A stretch of 64,000 nucleotides of DNA from Lathyrus oleraceus (lineage: Eukaryota > Streptophyta > Magnoliopsida > Fabales > Fabaceae). Made by a program: the position numbers and the translations under genes. Positions 14,690 through 29,949 of this stretch are shown here, in pieces. Under the pieces are notes generated by a model. That model worked only from the letters and a program-made list of their open reading frames with translations. It was not told the origin of the DNA and did no database searches. How positions within the stretch are numbered: the first letter of the stretch is position 1; every line of letters starts with the position of its first letter. The stretch is from positions 128,424,854 to 128,488,853 of the forward strand of contig NC_066579.1 of assembly GCF_024323335.1 (NCBI RefSeq). The letters are read 5' to 3'.

Positions 14690-14940
14690 CTTTGGGCAAG
14701 TCCCTTAGGTATCACTTAGGGTGACTCCCTCAAGCGTAACTTGGGATGATTCCCTCAATCTTAGCTTAGGACAAGTCCTTCGGATGAGACTTACAAAGGT
14801 GAGTCCCTCATGCAATACTTGTAAAGGTGAATGCCTCATACGAGACTTGTAAATGTGAGTCCCTTAGGCGAGACTTATAAAGGTGGATCCCTCAAATGAG
14901 ACTTGTAAGTATGATTCTGTCAAACTATTAGCTATTTGAT
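14690..14940. repeat. Degenerate tandem repeat of about 28-33 bp
   Basis: Eight or nine units of the type GAGTCCCTCA(N)GCGAGACTTGTAAAGGT follow each other. Two more diverged units lie near 15250-15340. They are too diverged for recent expansion. The DNA between 14940 and 15590 shows no gene. Confidence 0.7.
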
Positions 14941-15589
14941 TTTGGACTATTTGTTTCGTTTCCCCGTTATATGGTTTTTGAAACATCTCCCTTTAGAGTC
15001 TTTTAAATAATATTCACACCTTTATAGGTACGTTTATTGATTTCGTGTTATTGAGGTTTCTTCGATTTGAAAAAGGCAACCTCATAAGGCTTTGCTCTAA
15101 GGGCTAGTGATCATTTTTAGTCAAATGAGATGACCAGTTAAAGTGACGTTGACTCCTTATCAAGAAATTAGGCTTTGAAATGGAGAAGTCATTTAAATAT
15201 ATGAAACATTGATCTATTTCTAGGAAAGCATGTTCTTGAGACGAAGATAAGGGAGTGAGTTCCTCTATCCTTTCTTAGGACGAGTCCCTCCAGAGTTTAT
15301 TGGGGTAAGTCCCTCAAGCATTACTTGAGGTGAGTTCAAGAAGACGAGGAACCAACCTCACCCTGAACTTAGGTCTTTTGGTGTTTTTGGTTTACTTTTT
15401 AACAATTGTATTATCACCTTTTATAGACCTCTCTTGTAACCATACCCTTCAAAATTTATTAATGAAAACGTCTAAACTTTATTGATATTCCTTTTATGAT
15501 CTTCGAATTTTGACATAGTTTGTCCATTAACTTTGAAGTTTGTATTTTCTTGGCTACATGAATTTATTGTTTGAGGTGGGTCCCTAAAG

Positions 15590-15820
15590 TTTTGAGTAAA
15601 GTTCTCCTTGGCAAGGATCCTTTAGTGGCGGTTCCACGATAATATGCCTCATAGGGTGGCAAGGATCCTTCAGTGAATGTCTTGAGGTGATATGCATTGA
15701 AGGGCGACAAAGATTCTCTAGTGAAAGTCTGACATATAGTTGTCTCATAGGATTGAAAGAATCATTTAGTAAATTTTTAACATATAAATCCCTCGTAGGA
15801 TGGTAAGCATCTTTCAATGA
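15590..15820. repeat. Tandem repeat of about 60 bp, four diverged units
   Basis: Units contain GGCAAGGATCCTT(T/C)AGTG followed by a variable stretch and an ATATG(C/A)-type block, ending CTCATAGG. The repeat opens a 77-codon minus-strand frame of four similar modules, which is a by-product of the repeat. No gene is visible from 15820 to 16215. Confidence 0.65.
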
Positions 15821-16216
15821 AGATATTTGTGCTTGGTTTCAACTACTTTCAAGATGAGTTTAATCATCTTGTATTTTGATACTCGTGAGGCAGTTTGACA
15901 CATTTCAACTTTTTATTGGCGACTTGTTATCTTTTAACTTTTATGCGTAATTGCTCGGTTATTTTCACATCCGTTTAAAACCATACATTGTGGTCAACTT
16001 AATGTATTTGTTAGTAAATTAAAACATCATATTTATGGTTATAAGATATAACTAACATGTCAATTATATTTGTACTTCATTACATGTATTATAAGAAAAC
16101 TATGTTCCAACCACGTGAAATTCACGTCACTAAAAAAGGACGTTGCCACTTATAAACGCGTCACAACACTAATAAAATAATATAAAAAATTGAACTTCAA
16201 TTAATGTAATTTAAAA

Positions 16217-16454
<238 letters not shown>

Positions 16455-16826
16455 TATTTATTATTTTGTATTTTTATTATTATTTTTGTTTCTACAAAAT
16501 ATATACGTTAATAATTCATAAATATATGTTATAAAATACTAAAATAGAATATATGTTATAAAATACTGAAATATAATATATATACTTTTTAAAATATAAT
16601 ATATAATTTTTTTAAACATAATGTATACTTTTTAACATTTTTTGTAGTATTTTTTATATAAGTTATATGTTATAAAATAATAAAATAGAATATATATTAT
16701 TAAATATTAAAACATAATATATACTTTTTAAAACATAATATATATTTTAAAAATATATATAATATATACTTTTTAGCATTTTTTTTAGTATTTTTATATA
16801 TGTTGTATGTTATAAAATATTAAAAC

Positions 16827-16945
<119 letters not shown>

Positions 16946-17357
16946 TTTTTAGTTATTTTATTACGTATATTATTTATTTTTGTTAGTATATATAGTTTTA
17001 CTTATGTAAGTATATTTTTTTGTAAGGATGTATAAAATTAATAGTTTGTATGAAATGTAGAATGAAATTTAGTATGAAAGTAAGTATACAAAGTTTATAT
17101 GTATGAAATTTAAGTATGAAGTTTAATTTATAAGAAAGGTATAGTATTTATAAAATGTGTATGAATTAAATTTGTATGAAATGTAGTTTAAATTAAATTT
17201 TGTATAATTCAATTAATTTGTATGAAATGTAGTTTGTAGTGAATGTTTGACCAAACTTTTTGGAATTGATCGATAAATTGAAATCACATTCGTAATTAAA
17301 ATGATAACGATTTTATAAATGTACAGTATGAAATATTTTCGGTATTATTGTAGTTAG

Positions 17358-18131
17358 ATGTACGATAGAACGTTATCAGGAAGACGTAGACTTAAACCAA
17401 ATTTTGAGGAAGGAGTTAAAGGGTTTATCACATGAGCATTTGCTCAATAATATTGTCAAAGCGAAGGAGGAGTAAGATGTCCTTGTCTTAAATGTGAATG
17501 TAGACATATAATTAGTGATCCAAAGAAAGTAGAACATCATTTAAAAAGAAGGGGTTTTATTAAAAATTATTGGGTTTGGACATATAATAGAGAATAATTG
17601 TCAAGTAACGTACCAGAGACTATTAATATGCATGCATCAAGCAGTCGATCAAATAGAATATAAGAGGAATAATTTAATCTAATCAATGACATGGTTGGCA
17701 ATGCTTTTGGGAAGAACATGACCTATGATGAACCTCCAAATTTTGATGGGGAATAATTGTTTAATGAGGAAGCTCAAATATTTTATCATTTGTTGAAAGA
17801 AATGAATACACCGTTGTTTGAGGGATCGTCAGTCTCAAAATTATCAATGTTTGTGAGATTATTGATCGTCAAGTCAAATTAGAATGTTCCTGATCGGTGT
17901 TTAAAATTCTTCGCAAAAATGATATTGGACGCAACTCCTACGAAAGGCAACTTGCCTATAAGCTTTTATGATGCAAAAAGGTCGGTGTCAAGGTTGGGTT
18001 TAGAAGTAAGAAAGATTGGTTGTTGCATAAATGGTTGCATGTTGTTTTATGACAATGGATTTGGTACTAATGATGGAGCATTGAAGGAATGTAAGTTGAG
18101 CCAGAGATATCAAGTTCACATTAATGACTAA
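17358..18131 (+). pseudogene. CACTA (En/Spm-like) transposase, N-terminal fragment, broken
   Basis: From the ATG at 17358 the frame gives the N-terminal transposase-associated module of plant CACTA elements: MYDRTLSGRRRLKPNFEEGV, then a Cys/His cluster GGVRCPCLKCECRHI and HHLKRRGFIKNYWVW. A second block includes EEAQIFYHLLKEMNTPLFEG, SKLSMFVRLL and LGLEVRKIGCCINGCMLFYD, matching the conserved region ahead of the catalytic core (K.GLD...I..C.N.C.LY). At least six in-frame stops interrupt it. The catalytic domain does not follow, so it is truncated. The role in intact elements is TIR binding and cut-and-paste transposition. Confidence 0.8.
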
Positions 18132-19449
18132 CTCACACACCACCACAATATCATTAATTTATCAAATTTATGATTTCAATTGTTAGCTACTCCACCATAT
18201 TTGTTACATGAAAAAGAAAAGATATATGAGACAATACAATCTAAGTAAAAAGAATAAAATTGCAGTGTTCTAAACTTGACAAAGGTAACTGCCACCTAAT
18301 TGACTTACAAAAAATGGAATAGTTAAGAGAAATCAAGCGCTCAATGTTGTCAATTTATTGACATGGATTTATCAAAACACACATCAATAGGTCCCAAAAT
18401 CTTGCCTAAAAAGGTGAAAATGTATTTATTTGCTATCTAGTTGATAAATTCAATACAAACTGAAGTAAAATACTTTAAATTCTTGACATGGTTATAGTTT
18501 TCTATATTAATTACGATTAATATTTTGAAGCTTGGAATTAATGTATGTTAATAACTATTTTGTGTTTAAGAGGTGATTTTGTTGAAAATTATATGCATCT
18601 TTTGATATACACAAACCACAACAAAAATGTTTTCTCTACAATGAAACTTATAAACTTTCTTGATTGCTACCATTTTTTGGATATTTCTAAGGGTAGTACA
18701 ACAAAGATGAATAACAAACGAATCGAGATAGTGAATGAGCTTTCAAACTTGTTAATCCATTACGGATATATTAGAATGCATTCAAATTAGTTAATGCTAT
18801 AATGTTTTTTTTACTAACATACTATTTCTTTAGTCTTAAGTTCGTCTCTACATCCCTTAATTAATACCACTTTCCTTTAAGCATGAAATATTAATCTTAT
18901 AAATAATAACCTCAGGGGTTATATTATGCTCTTCACATAATCAATATATCACAAGAATGTAAAGTTGTAGTAAACATAAATTACAGACTATAATTAGAGC
19001 AATGCATAAACATAAATTACAATAACTCATCAGTGATGCAAAATTACACACTAGTTGATAATTCTCTGCAAATCATAGTCATTCACAATATCAACTAAGG
19101 ATTAAGTTAAAACAAACAAAATAGTTGATTTAAAATGATTTCTTAATAGTAATAGTTCAAAATGGGTATTGTTCCTATCTTGAAGAAATGAAGACGATGA
19201 AATAGAGGATTTTGAAAGGCGACAAGAGAAGAAATGGACACCGTCAAACGGGACAAGAGAGTGTTGTCTTCTATTCTTCTGATTGAGTGATGCTGCAAAT
19301 AGTATTAGCTCACATTTTTATTGCTACACTATTTATCATGGTTTTCTGTAATCACTCTCTTTCCCATTGTCATTGCCGATATTAGCATCATCTTCGTAGT
19401 CGCCACTAGTGGTAGCCCTAATTTGATCAGGGCTCACGATAAGTGTCAA
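18132..19449. other. No recognisable gene
   Basis: AT-rich DNA to the right of the CACTA fragment. An 81-codon frame at 18545-18790 has no recognisable domain. I see no transposase continuation and no clear repeat boundary. Confidence 0.4.
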
Positions 19450-19895
19450 TTATACTTGCAAAAAGTCAACGGAGTGATGACCCTCTTCCGTGATTGAGAG
19501 CTAGAGAGCGAGTATGTTTTTCTTTTGGAAATTCGTGAATCCATCTCATTATCATCAGAGGTAAGGAGACTAATATATGAATCTATGGGCTAGATCCAGT
19601 CAAAGAATCAGTTCTCCCTTTTATCTTTTGAGGAACAATTGATGTTAGAGGGAAGCAATTTCCTTCTCTCTTTAAGAAGTTGTTCCTTCCTCCATGACCT
19701 AGCCAAAATCGTTAATCCCCTTTACATTTTAACCGCCACATATGACCTAAGGTGGATAAATGATGTTATATTCGGGTCAGATGGGCCAATACTATAATCG
19801 TGGTGCCAACCCAATTTCATTCATGTACTAGATTGCTTCTTAAAGATCTCTGGGTCGGGTCTTTCCTAGCCCAATTAAGTTTTTATTGGTTCAAC
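19450..19895. repeat. Uninterrupted copy of the repeat split at 9610-14580
   Basis: It matches the two halves flanking the Athila-like element, joined at GTGAATCCATC where the other copy has the ATCCC target site. It serves as an approximate empty-site control for that insertion. Sequence on both outer sides differs between the copies. Confidence 0.7.
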
Positions 19896-20424
19896 GTTCA
19901 ACTGTGGTTGATTATCATAATCATTTTTATTGGATTTTTCTAATCAAACTCAAATTTGATACATTCAAATTATTTAAATATTTTTTAGCCTAAGTTAAAA
20001 CTTGTAGTGGGATGATTTTATTGGGCCATAAAGGCAACCCATGGTAGAAATGAGGTAAGTACAACAATACTAGATTCATCCGTCCGACTAAAGCTAATCA
20101 TCCATTTGGGCTTGGTCGCCAATTTGGGCTTAGACGTGAGATCTGATATGTGATCCATTTTCTTATAAAACATGGACTATGAGGTATCAAACTAATATCA
20201 GTCAGAGAAGGAATAAGTCTCCCACTACTCCCATGATCCTGGTCATGGAATAGTGGAAACCACTTATTGGCTTTCTAGCTCAAGCTTAAGAGGTCATTTA
20301 TAAATACCTCAGTTCATAAAGGACATTCACTTATTCTACGTAAAATGCACATCAAATAGGTATGCATAGTCTCTTACAACCCTAAGCAAGCAGACTCTCA
20401 CCTTCGTTGTACTTTTAGCAACTA

Positions 20425-22379
<1,955 letters not shown>

Positions 22380-24770
22380 AGCATCAAAGAGAAGGAAAAC
22401 ATCAAATCAAAGTATAAAACTCAATTTCAAATATGTGTCAAAATCATTAGATCTAATAATGGCCTTGGGTTTATCTACAAAAACTTTTACATGACTCATA
22501 TAATACATCATTAGATCTCATATACTGGCATACTCTAACAAAATAGAATAGTTGAAAGAATTCACCAACACCTTCTAGGGGTGACTAGTGTTGTCATATT
22601 TAAATCCAAACTTCCTAATCATTTTTGGGCTCATTCTCTTTCTCATGTTATTTTTATTATAAATAGATATCTTCTAGTTTATTGAAATTTAAAACTCTTT
22701 TTACTTACTTTTTAATACCAACCTTGACTATTCAACTATGGAAGTTTTATGTTGCCTAGTATACGCCTCTAGTTCCAAAAGAAACTACGTCAAACTAGAC
22801 TCTAGATTTTGTAAATGTATTTATTTAGGAAACAAACATGGTGTCAAGGGAACACATTTATTTGCATGTATTTATTTAGGAAACAAACATGTATTTATTT
22901 AAGAAACTACGTCTTATATGATCTCCACAACAAAAACTTTTCATATCCAAGGACACACATTTATTTGCAACTATTTTCCCTTTTACCTTCACTAAACTTT
23001 AGGATAACACTACATATACACCCATATTCATCACAACCCTAATTTACCCCTAGAATAGCTTGAAATTGACACTTCTGATCAACAAATCATACCATCCCTT
23101 CCATCCCATACTATAAATAACATACCTCATATATCTCTGATACATCTTGCATCATTCTCCAACCTTAAGAAAATCTAGCAAAATATCCAGACCTCCTTCT
23201 TATCTTTAGAATTACCATTGTTCCCTTCTCCAAGGTAATCACATCCCTTTACCATCCAATAAATCAGAGTAGTATTTTTTATATCATATTAAACTTCATA
23301 TCCTACAATAAATGATCTAATAATCACAAAAAGTTCATTTTAAATTTATCTTCCACAACTCCGCCAACTTTTCATTCCTCTGTCTTAACTAATGCCAATT
23401 GGCAACAAGTTGTCCATAATGAACTCTAATATATTACTATCAATAAAACTTTTCTCCCCCTAATAAAATAGTTATTGAATGCAAATGGGTTTTGAATTTT
23501 TTTTTGGCCAATGACCCCATAAAAAGGTATAAAGCACGCCTTGTTGCTAAGGGGTTAAATCAAAAAGATGGAATAAACTACCACGAAACATTCAACCTAA
23601 TTATAAAAATGAAAACCATTAGGTTTCTTCTATCTATAGATTCCTCTAAAAACTGCTATCTACACAATTTTGACATTAACACACTTTTTTTACATGGAGA
23701 TTTAGATGAAGAAGTCTATATGAAATGTCCTACTAGATTGAATGTCTCTAATAATAACCTAGTTTTCAAACTTAATAAATCTATCTATAGCCTTAAGCAG
23801 ACAAGTAAACAGTGAAACAACAAATTAACTTCCACCTTGTTTGAATTGGGATTTCACAGTCCAAATCAGATTACTCCATCTTCACAAAGAAAAAAAATGA
23901 TTTTACTGTCGTTCTAGTATATGTTGATGATTAATCCTGCAGGTAACCATGTTTCAGAAATAACTCACATCAAAATATTTTTGGATAAAAATTTAAACAT
24001 TAAGTATTTTTGGAACCTCAAATATTTCCTAGGATTTGAGATAGCTAAATCCTCCCAAGGAATATCACCATGCCAAAGAAAGTACAACCGTCATTTTCTT
24101 CAAGAAATTTGACTTCTTGCAACAAAACTAGCATCCACCCCATGGATATTGGTATTCAATTGCATAATGGAATTGATAAACCTCTCCTTGACCCCACCAC
24201 CTTCAGAAGCTTTATCAGTAAGATGTTTCATTTAACTTATTCACGCCCTAATATAAGTTTTTCAGTCTATAGGTTAAGCTAGTTCTTAACTTATTATCAA
24301 AACCTATAAAGTCATATATGCAAAAATATATCAGAGTTCTAAGATACATAAATAATGCACCAACATTTTTATTGTTTTTCAAACAAAATTCCAACATCAG
24401 CTTAACTCGTTTCACAAATTCAGATTAAAGAGCATGCCCAAACACAAAGAGATCAACCGCTAGATTTTGCTTTTATCTAGGCACATCTCTCATTAGCTGA
24501 AAAAGCAAGAAAAAATATGTTATTTCTATATCTGCATTAGAAGTCGAGTACAAAGCATTAGCCAACACAAGTAGTGAAGCTCAGTGGCTTATCTGTTTGT
24601 TACAAGAATTTTACATACTTGTGACTATATTTTGTGATAAGATAAGTGTCATTTGCATAGCCACAAAACATATGTTTCACGAGAGAACAATATATTTAAA
24701 TTGAATGACATCTTATACGAGATAAAGTACATGAACACATCATTCTTCTCATGCCAATTAACTCCATCAT
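22380..24770 (+). pseudogene. Ty1/copia pol remnant (integrase to RNase H)
   Basis: Successive fragments follow copia pol order on the plus strand. Integrase: FQICVKIIRSNNGLGFIYKN at about 22430, then a region with NRI- and LGYK-like scraps. Reverse transcriptase: RYKARLVAKGLNQKDGINYH and HNFDINTLFLHGDLDEEVYM at 23520-23730, with SIYSLKQ, and a YVDD-like motif decayed to YMLMIN at about 23915. RNase H: SRVQSISQH-type motif at about 24545 and a late ERT.K..EL-like block at about 24685. Many stops and frameshifts and no LTR, gag or protease: a dead fragment. It abuts the plus-oriented LTR on its left and a minus-oriented LTR about 100 bp to its right. Confidence 0.8.
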
Positions 24771-24855
24771 TCTTCTTGACATATAGTTGTATTGGAGAAC
24801 CAATATACAATGATTGAACAATAATTAAATATTAAAAGAAATTGGTCACTGAACA

Positions 24856-24870
24856 ACAGCGCCAAAAACT
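24856..24870 (-). other. Primer-binding-site-like sequence next to a minus-strand LTR
   Basis: On the minus strand the LTR end ...GTGTGTCA is followed by AGTTTT and TGGCGCTGTTG. This is the start of the same tRNA-Asp-type site seen in the Athila-like element. It fixes the orientation and end of the adjacent LTR. Confidence 0.5.
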
Positions 24871-26231
24871 TGACACACTGCAAGTGCACAACTATGCAAA
24901 GTAGTAAAAAGTCATCGAACCACAGAGACCAATGGTTTAAATACCGAAATCCGCCCTATCAGTGTATATCTAGAGGAGTCAATAATATGAGTTTTGGTGA
25001 AAACAACTTGAATAAAAAAGCACTTAAATGATAAATAACTTAATTGCAAAAACACTTAAATTCCAATTAAAGCAAACATGACCCAGGGTTATGGTTCTCA
25101 CTCTAACACGTTCTTACAATCTAAGTCACTTCTATTATGAGAGTTCTGACATAATTTATAGGAAATACATAAATATGGGCAATACATGCTTTCACCAACG
25201 CACCGCCCTTTCAATGATGAATAATTTGTCTTCTTTCACACGACCGAATTATTCGTCAAAGGTTCATTACTTTTTCTCTGCTATAAAACTTTCTCAAATT
25301 CGTCTAAGCGCTTTCATTGTATTCGACTTGTCTGTTTAAAAACATGTGCTCCGGTACCGACACATATCCTTTCAGACTACGGTTAGTACCTGAGAACACT
25401 TTACTTTCATACAAGAGTTGGAATGCATGAACTCAGACAATAATATAAATTTAGACAAATACTCTCGCAATCGACATGTGACAGATCATACAAACATTTA
25501 TAAAATGACCCTCATAACCCACAATCCCTAATGGATTACTCACTCATGTTGAGGTAAAACACAACCAATTTGATGTTCACAAATGAATTCATAATAGACA
25601 ATTGAAATAGATAAGCAAATTAATATGAAAATAAATATAAAAATATCAATTTATAGGTTTGATCCAAATTTCTCCAAAAGAGACTTGAGTACAGAGGAAA
25701 TAAAGAATATGTAGAAACTTTGCAAAATAAAAACTGGATTCTAAACTCATAACCAACTATGAGTTTTATAGAAAAACATAAAACTAGGATAAAATCTCTT
25801 GTTCAATGCTCATTACATATGAAATCATTCAAATTATCATGCATAAAAGCCAAAAACATGAGAGTCGGTCTAAAAAAGGAAAAAAGTGAAATCTACCTCG
25901 CCCTACTGCTATGGGTAGATGTATAAGGTCTCTGGTCTTTGTATTGGAAGGTTGCATAGTGGGAACCCTAGGTGCCTTACTGCTATGAGCAGCCGTTACG
26001 GGTGGTCGTAGAAGCCCCCTGGATTTTGTATGGGGGTTTTATGAGTTTTGCCTTTTTTCTATGTTTCAGTCGTTTTCGATCCCTTTTCATCTCGAATACT
26101 CATTATGCCATAAAACAGTAAAACACACACAACCAAAGCGTAAAATACGATAAACGGAAATAAAACGATCAAAAATCAATGAAATGCTAAGTAAAAATGA
26201 CTAGAAATAACGGTACAAAAATCACTTATCA
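24871..26231 (-). mobile_element. Gypsy-type LTR, minus orientation
   Basis: Read on the minus strand it starts TGATAAGTGATTTTTGTACC and ends GCACTTGCAGTGTGTCA (TG...CA, 1361 bp). It is followed by a TGGCGCTG primer-site motif, so it would be a 5' LTR. Only about 100 bp of internal sequence remain before the copia fragment begins, so the rest of this element is deleted or displaced. It borders Tat-like copy B on its right. Confidence 0.55.
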
Positions 26232-28059
26232 TTTCCCGAACTTCTTATAGGCAATCTTAGTCTCAGCCAATTACTTATCGAGAGTAGTTATCCTTCCTTT
26301 GGAAAAAGTTAGTATGGCATGTCTAAGCTCATGACCGTCTTACATATTTTTGAGCTGAGCTTTCAAGTCTCCCTATTTCTTTGCCGAAACACCGTAATAT
26401 TCAAATAGAGCCCAACCGAAGACAACGCTCCTCATTAGGTAAGTTTTGAGAAGCTTAAATTTCTTTTGAGAGCCCAATGATTTCACCTTTTCCACATCAT
26501 TAGTGGCATGAAGATGATCATAGGTGAAATCCATCCCATTGAAGCTCCTATCCTAGAAGTGAAACCCCTCCTCGCTAAGAGCGGAAGAAGATCCATCCTT
26601 GGAAGAGGCAACATCATCACCTTTGATAAAGCTACCCATCTCAAAGTCTATAAAGGCTACAATGTTCATATAAATGACCCATTTTTACTAGGATCCACCT
26701 TGTTCCTCTTAATATGAAGCAACCTGGTGTTCTCATAGGAAGGTGGCAAAACTATTGAAATAGAAACAAACTTAATAACCTTCCCCTTAGTGGTCGACTT
26801 CCTTTCTTGGCCACCGTGGTTTGGAAACCCGAGGTATCACTCTGATGAATCGCATCAGCCTTGCCCTGATGAGCTTTGGCCTTCGCCGTAATCATTCTCC
26901 TCAATAATGACAAGGGTGTTATCTTCTATGTATATTGAAGGCAAACTGGAAAATAAAAGTTAGAATTATCACATACAACATACTAAAACAATACATCGAG
27001 AAAGCATCTCATGCAATAAATTCATTAGTGTTAGGAAATCCCCATCAAACTGAAGCAGGTATCACACCCCGTAATTATGAATTATTCCAATAGGTTGATC
27101 ATTTCTTTCACTGTTACGCTCAACTTGGTTAGGTCGTAACTCATTATAGTAAAGGGCTCGCCCATCCAATACAAAGAGAACCCATGAGTCACATCCTCTT
27201 CATAAATGACCTCAGGACATCAATCACCGCCTCTGACTTGGACAAACTTATTCTTCCAGTGTATAGAGAGAGAAAAGCTTTCCTAATGATGACAGTTATG
27301 AAAACTCATTCATCTATGTTCACACATTTGGTCTCGTAGAAGGAAAAATATGCCAGTCATATGAGTAATATCTAGGCCCAACAGAGGATCTCGAAGGCCC
27401 ATATAAATGCCTAGATTTTTGAATATAGCTAGGAAGGGGCAACATTAATGACCTTTAAGATCTCAGACTGCATGATGGTAAAAAGAAACCAACCCCAAAG
27501 TCCTCAATCACCTTAGTGTAGAAATAGAAGTATTCACCCTCCACCCCCCGAGGTCGTCGCATACAGATCTTCTCATATGAAAAACGTGGCTCCAAAATTA
27601 TGCCAACATAGTTCCTAGTGTTGGACAACTCCAGGTTAAGCTGAAAGGCTCAAACTCAATATTATTCCAAGCAGATCAAATCAATATTCACTACTACGGA
27701 AAACATCTATCACAATGGTTGGAAAATGGATACCATCATGTCGGACCAATCATTGTGAGGTAAGGTGCGATTGTATATATGACACTTTCCACCACGGTTG
27801 TGCGTCCATGATTATAAGTTATGTAGTACGCTACCTACCACAACAATTAATTTAAACAACCGTTGTGATATTCTTAATGCATAACATTTAACAACGGTTG
27901 ATATAAACAACCGTTGTGATATATGCACCGAGTTTATTATAAATCATGTAGAATGCTTATTTCGCTAATGCTCACTAAACATACAAACTTTCAATATGAT
28001 CTAGAATATTATAATATGACAAATTAAGTTATATTAAAAGAACAAGTTCACGTTCAACT

Positions 28060-28262
28060 CCTTATCCGTATTTTGCTCTTTAACAGTTAGAACTTTGTTT
28101 AATGATCTTAGTTCTTCAATCACCCCTCATTCACCTATAGTTCATTTTGAAAAATATTATTTACTTTTCAAACAAAATTAGAGGTGAAAAAAGGGGCGGT
28201 TGAAGAACTACAATCATTAAATAAAGTTCTAACGGTTAAAGAATAATATGCAGATAATGGGA
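28060..28262. repeat. Large imperfect inverted repeat inside the CACTA element
   Basis: The left arm has GTTAGAACTTTGTTTAATGA, then CTTAGTTCTTCAATCACCCC. The right arm has their complements GGGGCGGTTGAAGAACTACA and ATCATTAAATAAAGTTCTAA. The loop is about 70 bp. Transcribed, it could fold into a long hairpin. Confidence 0.75.
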
Positions 28263-28798
28263 TGCAGAATTCTTGTCTAGAATTTGACGTGTACTTATTT
28301 TCTAATATAACTTTATCTATCATATTATAATTTTCTAATGCAATCTGAAAAGTTGTATATTAGGTAAAGTATTAGGAAAACACTCAAACCATATAATATA
28401 TAATAAACCCATCTTTTAAACAAACATTAACAATAACATTCATCAACAACAAACCATAAACAACATACATGAGACAACAAAAATATCAACTTATAAAATA
28501 TTTCATAAACGTACATGACCCATAATGGCATCCACAATGAAAGTCCCATAATTGCAACACTCACTTTAGGTTCTTCCTCGTTATTGAAACAAGCATCCCT
28601 ACCTACAAGTAAAAACAAGCAGAAAGTTCAAACATTATGAAACAAGCTATTGAAACATAAACAATAATTCATAAACAAATTTTAAAACATAAGCTATAGT
28701 GAAGACGGACCTGTAAGTAGCCATTTGCTAATATTTGATGCAACAAAGGTATCCTTCGAAGAAGACGAGTTGGCTGCATAAGTTTGGGGTTCCCATAT

Positions 28799-28925
28799 GA
28801 GAGAGACGAGTGACAAAGATGTTAAGGTTTTGTTTTGAGAGAGCCGAGTGAAATAGACATTAGGGTTTTGTTTTGAGAGAGACGAGTGAAAGAGATGTTA
28901 GGGTTTTATTTTGAGAGAGACTGTT
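28799..28925. repeat. Tandem repeat, about 37-bp unit, three copies
   Basis: Units read GAGAGA(G/C)(A/C)CGAGTGA followed by AA and a GTTAGGGTTTTGTTTT-like end. Three full units and a partial fourth lie inside the CACTA element. The unit includes a telomere-like TTAGGGTTTT. Confidence 0.8.
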
Positions 28926-29949
28926 GTAATGTACTAAAGCTAAAGATGATTCGCTTAAATATAAATAAGACCTTTCACCATGGTTGACATTACGAACTGT
29001 GATGAAATGTTAAGGTCAAGGCTATTATAGCACGATAAATGGGAAATTGTTGGTGCTGGGATTCAAAGCCTTTCACTCCAGATACATTTCACTATGGTTG
29101 GTAACTATGACCATTGTGAAATGTCCTTTAGTAAATACAAAGAAAAAAAATGCCCCAAAAAGAACTATTAACATGGTTAACAGGAAGACCGTTGTAAAAT
29201 GAGTGTTACGAAAGATCTATTTTATAGTAGTGATTCATGGCCTCTTCACAAAAGGAGCTCAGATTCAAGATTGTGAGCGCCATATAAGAGTTAGTCAAAC
29301 CTGAGGAAGAAGACATTAAGTTAGTGACGTTATCACTAGGTGACTCACCCTAGAACTATCACTAGACGAACTCTCATAACTACCAAAGAAATCAATTTAT
29401 ATGAATCTTTAGTCTACTTTTCCCATACCCCGTCTCAAACTTTGCAAACACCTATTTCACAACTCGTATACCTCGACATCATTTCGAGGCTCTATTACCT
29501 TCCCATGTGAGTCACACTCCCTAATAAACACCATGAAAAAAAGAAAAGGAAGACATAAAAAATAGGACGTTACTTGAATTCGTGAGCCTTTGTGGGAGAT
29601 TTGGAACTTGGAAGAAAGAATGACGCAGATAAGCCTGTTGAGAATTTATTGGTTGAAGAGAGAAGATTAAATAAATCAGAGCGTAGAAACCCCTTTTATA
29701 AACTTTGAGTGGCATACAAAGTGACAGTTGCATTTATGGTTATCTAATTAAGGCTATATGAAATAGGGTAGGTCACGAGTGACTCACATTCCTAAGAGAG
29801 TTGGCCATCATCATAATTAAGAAAAGTGAAACAATCAAACAACCAACAGGCACTGGTTGACCATATTCCAAGACCAACACATTTCGAGAAACCCGCCCCA
29901 AAAAATAGATCCCATCGAGACATGTTGGTTGATGGCTACTAAGTCCCAG

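Larger units (their letters stand above)
27689..29232. mobile_element. Non-autonomous CACTA (En/Spm) element, 1544 bp
   Basis: It starts CACTACTACGGAAAA and ends TTTTATAGTAGTG, an inverted pair with the diagnostic CACTA terminus. A perfect 3-bp target duplication ATT flanks it (27686-27688 and 29233-29235), as expected for the superfamily. Subterminal repeats of the type CAACCGTTGTGATAT and (A/C)CACGGTTGT occur near the left end, and related AC(C)ATGGTTG(A/G) and CATTGTGAAATG phrases near the right end. No transposase is encoded. It contains a hairpin region and a tandem repeat, listed separately. Confidence 0.88.
26232..29316 (-). pseudogene. Antisense ORF of Tat-like copy B, split by a CACTA insertion
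   Basis: The minus strand starts ATG at 29316 (MSSSSGLTNSYMALTILNLS), reads to 29233, is interrupted by the CACTA element, and resumes at 27688 with LELSNTRNYVGIILEP. Further on are EGEYFYFYTKVIEDFGVGF and, in another frame, ILKVINVAPS and KIWAFIWAFEILCWA. These match the conserved middle block of the A and C antisense ORFs (FSDF...V..LK...APSQLHP.SWAF...F). The part below about 27000 is less recognisable. Frameshifts and stops show it is dead. Confidence 0.55.

Noticed and set aside
15584..15817. Minus-strand 77-codon frame with four similar modules
   Set aside because: The modules follow from the 60-bp DNA repeat; no protein family or start context supports a gene.
18545..18790. 81-codon frame downstream of the CACTA transposase
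   Set aside because: No similarity to the CACTA transposase core or any other family that I recognise.
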